Source of the DNA: Timonella sp031979385
Lineage (GTDB): Bacteria > Actinomycetota > Actinomycetes > Actinomycetales > Cellulomonadaceae
Assembly (NCBI GenBank): GCA_031979385.1
Contig: DALZEF010000002.1
Coordinates: 145,186-209,185 of the forward strand
Reading direction: 5' to 3'
Length of the DNA: 64,000 nt
Shown: positions 61,251 through 64,000 of the stretch, piece after piece
Numbering within the stretch: position 1 is the first letter of the stretch
How the letters are laid out: every line of letters begins with the position of its first letter
Program-made: the position numbers and the translations under genes
The notes under the pieces: generated by a model
Seen by the model: the letters and a program-made list of their open reading frames with translations, nothing else
What the model was told of the DNA's origin: nothing
The model's database searches: none

Positions 61251-63881
61251 GTGACCAACGAGCAAGAGTTTCCCGCAGCCATTGCCCACCCCGACTCCAC
61301 ACCGGAGGCGACAGATTCCATGCCACCTGCAGACTCGTCGGAAAGCAGCCCCGATAATGCGCCGTTGCGCAGACAGTGGGACGAACTCGCCCGCGCGGTC
61401 ACGCAGTACCAGTTCGAGTACTACATAGCGGGGGAATCCTCGATTCCCGATGCCGACTTTGACGCGCTGCTGCGGCAACTGACCGACCTCGAAGACAAAC
61501 TGGGATACGTGCCTGAGGGCTCGCCGACCACCAAGGTCGGCGGCGGATTCGCCACTGAGTTCACGGCAGTGGACCACGTTGCGCGCATGCTGTCGCTTGA
61601 TAACGCGTTTAGTTTCGACGAGGTTGCTGCATGGGCTCGGCGCATCGCGTCAGGACTCGAGGTGGACGACGTTGAATACCTGTGCGAGGTCAAGATTGAC
61701 GGTCTTGCGATCTCTCTCGTCTACGAGAACGGCGTGCTCGCCCGCGCGGTCACCCGAGGCAACGGCACCACCGGTGACGACGTCACACTGAACGTACGCA
61801 CGATTCGCAGCATCCCAACTCACCTTGGCGGCGATCCAGCGCGCCACCCGGCGCTCGTGGAGATCCGCGGCGAGGTCTTCATGAACGTCGCCGATTTCAA
61901 CGCACTGAACGAGGTGCAACGAGAAGCCGGCGGCAAAACGTTCGCCAACCCCCGCAATGCCGCCGCAGGATCACTACGCCAAAAGGATCCACGTATCACC
62001 GCCTCGCGCAAACTCTCCATGTACGCGCACGGGTTCGGCGCCATGCAGTGGAACGGACCCGCACCGGTGGAACTCGCCAAGCAATCGGACGTGTACGAGT
62101 TGTACCGCGAGTGGGGCATCCCCGTCTCCCCGCACAACTCCGTGGAACACGGGCTTGATGCCGTACGAGCGAAGATCGACTACTTTGGCGAACACCGCCA
62201 CGACATCGAACACGAACTCGACGGGTTCGTCATCAAGGTCAACAGGCTGGCGCAACAGGCACAACTTGGAACCACATCGCGCGCACCACGCTGGGCGATC
62301 GCCTTCAAATACCCACCCGAAGAGGTCACCACCAAACTCATCGACATCCTCGTCAACGTTGGGCGCACCGGTCGAGTGACCCCATTCGGTCAGATGGAAC
62401 CCGTCGTGGTGGCAGGATCAACCGTGTCCATGGCAACCCTGCACAACTTCCACGAGGTGGTCCGCAAGGACGTGCGTCCAGGGGATACCGTGATCCTGCG
62501 TAAAGCAGGAGACGTCATCCCCGAGATCCTCGGATCCGTCCCACACCTACGTCCCGCAGACTCCGTGCCGTGGGAGCCGCCCACGCACTGCCCGTCCTGT
62601 GGCACACCCATCGGGGAGGCAAAGGAAGGCGACAAAGACCTGCGCTGTCCCAACGCCGAATCCTGCCCATCGCAGTTGCGTGAGCGCATTTTCGCTATCG
62701 GCGCCCGCTCCGGCTTCGACATTGAGGCGCTGGGGTGGGAGGCTGCTGTCGCACTCACTGATCCGGATTCCTCCTTCCCCGCCGAATGGCGCGAGGATCG
62801 TGAACGAGTCCTCGCCGAGATCGCGGCCAACCCGCAACTCCTACAAGACGAGACCGTGCACGTGTTGCAAGATTCTGCTCCCGATGCGGATGCCGATGTC
62901 ACAGGTTCTGATGTGGCTGGTGGCGCAGAGGTCACACAGGACTCAGGTGCTGGTGTCTCGGACACTGGTGACGTGTCCTCCGAGGCGGTGGGTGCCGCAC
63001 TTTCACAGACCGTACGAGCCGCAGGTGTTGCAGCAGGCACAATCACGCGAACCCGCCTCGAATATCGCTACCGTGACCTACAACCGCTCGTGCCAGTACT
63101 CAAGGGCGAAGCCCAACTCTTCGAACTGGCCGACCCGACCTCCGACCTGGCACGTGCGCTCGCAGACGTCAAAGTGTGGCGCGAGCGCAAACTCAAGTCC
63201 GGCAACAAGTGGGAACTCGTTCCCTACTTCTACTCGAAGGCAACCGCCAGCAAACCGGCCGCACCGAGCGCGACCACGCTGACATTGTTCAAGGAAATTG
63301 CGAAAGCCAAGACCCAGCCGCTATGGCGTGTGCTTGTCGGCCTGTCCATCCGACACGTCGGGCCGACGGCCTCCCGTGCACTCGCAACGGAGTTCGGTTC
63401 ACTTGATGCGATCCGCTCCGCATCCGTCGAGGAACTCGCGGCGGTTGAAGGAGTCGGCAACACCATTGCACTGTCGGTCAAGGAATGGTTCGAGTCACCG
63501 TGGCGTCGCGCAATCGTTGACGCCTGGGCCGCTGCTGGCGTAACGATGGAGGACGTCCGAGACGAGTCTGTGCCGTTGACGTTGGAAGGCCTCACGGTTG
63601 TCGTCACTGGAGGTCTGACCGGATTCAGCCGAGACGGGGCCAAGGAGGCGATCATCTCGCGTGGCGGCAAGGCGTCCGGTTCAGTATCCAAAAAGACCGA
63701 CTTTGTGGTTGTCGGGGAGAACGCTGGCTCAAAGGAGACTAAGGCGCGGGAACTCGGGCTACGGATTCTCGACGAGTCTGGTTTCGTTGCGCTTTTGGCT
63801 GGTGGTCCCGAGGCGGTTGCGGATGTTGGCTCTGATGTTGAAGTTGGTGGTGAGCTGCCAGAGGCAGCTGCTGCAGAGTAG
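61251..63881 (+). CDS. ligA: NAD-dependent DNA ligase LigA with enlarged helix-hairpin-helix region
   Basis: Essential replicative ligase of about 876 residues, against 670-700 for most bacteria. The domains are Ia/nucleotidyltransferase with the adenylated Lys K148 in CEVKIDGLAIS, the OB fold, a four-Cys zinc finger (CPSCGTPI and CPNAESCPSQ), the HhH domain, and a C-terminal BRCT (LTLEGLTVVVTGGLTGFSR). The extra length lies at about 62750-63270, between the zinc finger and the last HhH motifs, and starts with an acidic Asp/Ala/Val/Gly-rich stretch. A GTG at 61236 is also in frame; 61251 is chosen for GGAAAA upstream. Confidence 0.93.
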   Translation: MTNEQEFPAAIAHPDSTPEATDSMPPADSSESSPDNAPLRRQWDELARAVTQYQFEYYIAGESSIPDADFDALLRQLTDLEDKLGYVPEGSPTTKVGGGFATEFTAVDHVARMLSLDNAFSFDEVAAWARRIASGLEVDDVEYLCEVKIDGLAISLVYENGVLARAVTRGNGTTGDDVTLNVRTIRSIPTHLGGDPARHPALVEIRGEVFMNVADFNALNEVQREAGGKTFANPRNAAAGSLRQKDPRITASRKLSMYAHGFGAMQWNGPAPVELAKQSDVYELYREWGIPVSPHNSVEHGLDAVRAKIDYFGEHRHDIEHELDGFVIKVNRLAQQAQLGTTSRAPRWAIAFKYPPEEVTTKLIDILVNVGRTGRVTPFGQMEPVVVAGSTVSMATLHNFHEVVRKDVRPGDTVILRKAGDVIPEILGSVPHLRPADSVPWEPPTHCPSCGTPIGEAKEGDKDLRCPNAESCPSQLRERIFAIGARSGFDIEALGWEAAVALTDPDSSFPAEWREDRERVLAEIAANPQLLQDETVHVLQDSAPDADADVTGSDVAGGAEVTQDSGAGVSDTGDVSSEAVGAALSQTVRAAGVAAGTITRTRLEYRYRDLQPLVPVLKGEAQLFELADPTSDLARALADVKVWRERKLKSGNKWELVPYFYSKATASKPAAPSATTLTLFKEIAKAKTQPLWRVLVGLSIRHVGPTASRALATEFGSLDAIRSASVEELAAVEGVGNTIALSVKEWFESPWRRAIVDAWAAAGVTMEDVRDESVPLTLEGLTVVVTGGLTGFSRDGAKEAIISRGGKASGSVSKKTDFVVVGENAGSKETKARELGLRILDESGFVALLAGGPEAVADVGSDVEVGGELPEAAAAE

Positions 63882-64000
63882 GCGCCTTACGCTCGACTTT
63901 TGGGTGTTGGGTGTCACGTGTGTGGTGGTGGCGGGTGTTGGGTGGGGTGTGTAGTGTTGGTCAGGTCGCTTTCACTGGGTGGTGTTGTTGCCTGGTGTGG

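Noticed and set aside
1..64000. tRNA, rRNA, riboswitch or CRISPR features
   Set aside because: No cloverleaf, rRNA-like stretch, known riboswitch core or regularly spaced repeats were found when reading the intergenic gaps; no search program could be run.

Overview
The window is chromosomal DNA from a moderately high-GC actinobacterium. The evidence is NrdR-controlled nrdHEF, a GlgE-type glycogen set, the etfBA / cysteine desulfurase / mnmA / ligA order also found in mycobacteria, many GTG starts, leaderless promoters and Scy/DivIVA-like coiled coils. A member of the Actinomycetales close to Actinomycetaceae is a reasonable guess; the genus cannot be fixed from sequence alone. No rRNA, tRNA, CRISPR array, insertion sequence or prophage was recognised.

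Region 1 (about 180-16170) is the most interesting part. It is a LacI-controlled sugar locus holding a GH3 beta-glucosidase-like enzyme, a CUT1 sugar importer (binding lipoprotein plus two permeases, no ATPase), a LacI repressor, a GH95 fucosidase-type enzyme, a GH42 beta-galactosidase and a GH31 alpha-xylosidase (YicI type). None of the four hydrolases has a signal peptide. Together they match the four linkages of fucosylated xyloglucan side chains and backbone, so the locus looks like an import-then-dismantle system for xyloglucan oligosaccharides. Three copies of a near-palindrome TCGAAnCGnTTCGA lie in its two divergent promoter regions. Two direct copies of a ~68-bp hairpin repeat sit at its two outer edges.

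Region 2 (16201-20372) is a minus-strand operon of a ROK regulator, a CE7 acetyl esterase and a YihS-like aldose-ketose isomerase, next to a decayed GH2-like glycosidase tail. Region 3 (20373-24814) is nrdHEF without nrdI, preceded by NrdR boxes and DnaA-box-like sites. Region 4 (24988-31644) holds an alpha/beta hydrolase, an orphan AbiEi-like regulator with three operator-like palindromes, a TetR/MFS drug-efflux pair, a SprT-like protein, a small membrane protein, a phosphoribosyltransferase and several palindromic repeats.

Region 5 (31645-41196) carries an FKBP lipoprotein, a small zinc-binding-type protein, an alpha/beta hydrolase, a long coiled-coil protein with a conserved partner, a bitopic protein plus lipoprotein pair, and a CnoX-like thioredoxin/TPR protein. 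Region 6 (41223-49973) is glgX, glgE, treS and glgB on the minus strand, making and trimming alpha-glucan. Region 7 (50091-63881) is etfBA, an acyl-CoA dehydrogenase-like gene, cysteine desulfurase, mnmA, a MetE-like protein, an MFS exporter, a NUDIX hydrolase, a prolyl oligopeptidase and an unusually long ligA. Cysteine desulfurase and MnmA act together in tRNA 2-thiouridine synthesis, and ETF is the likely electron acceptor for the dehydrogenase.
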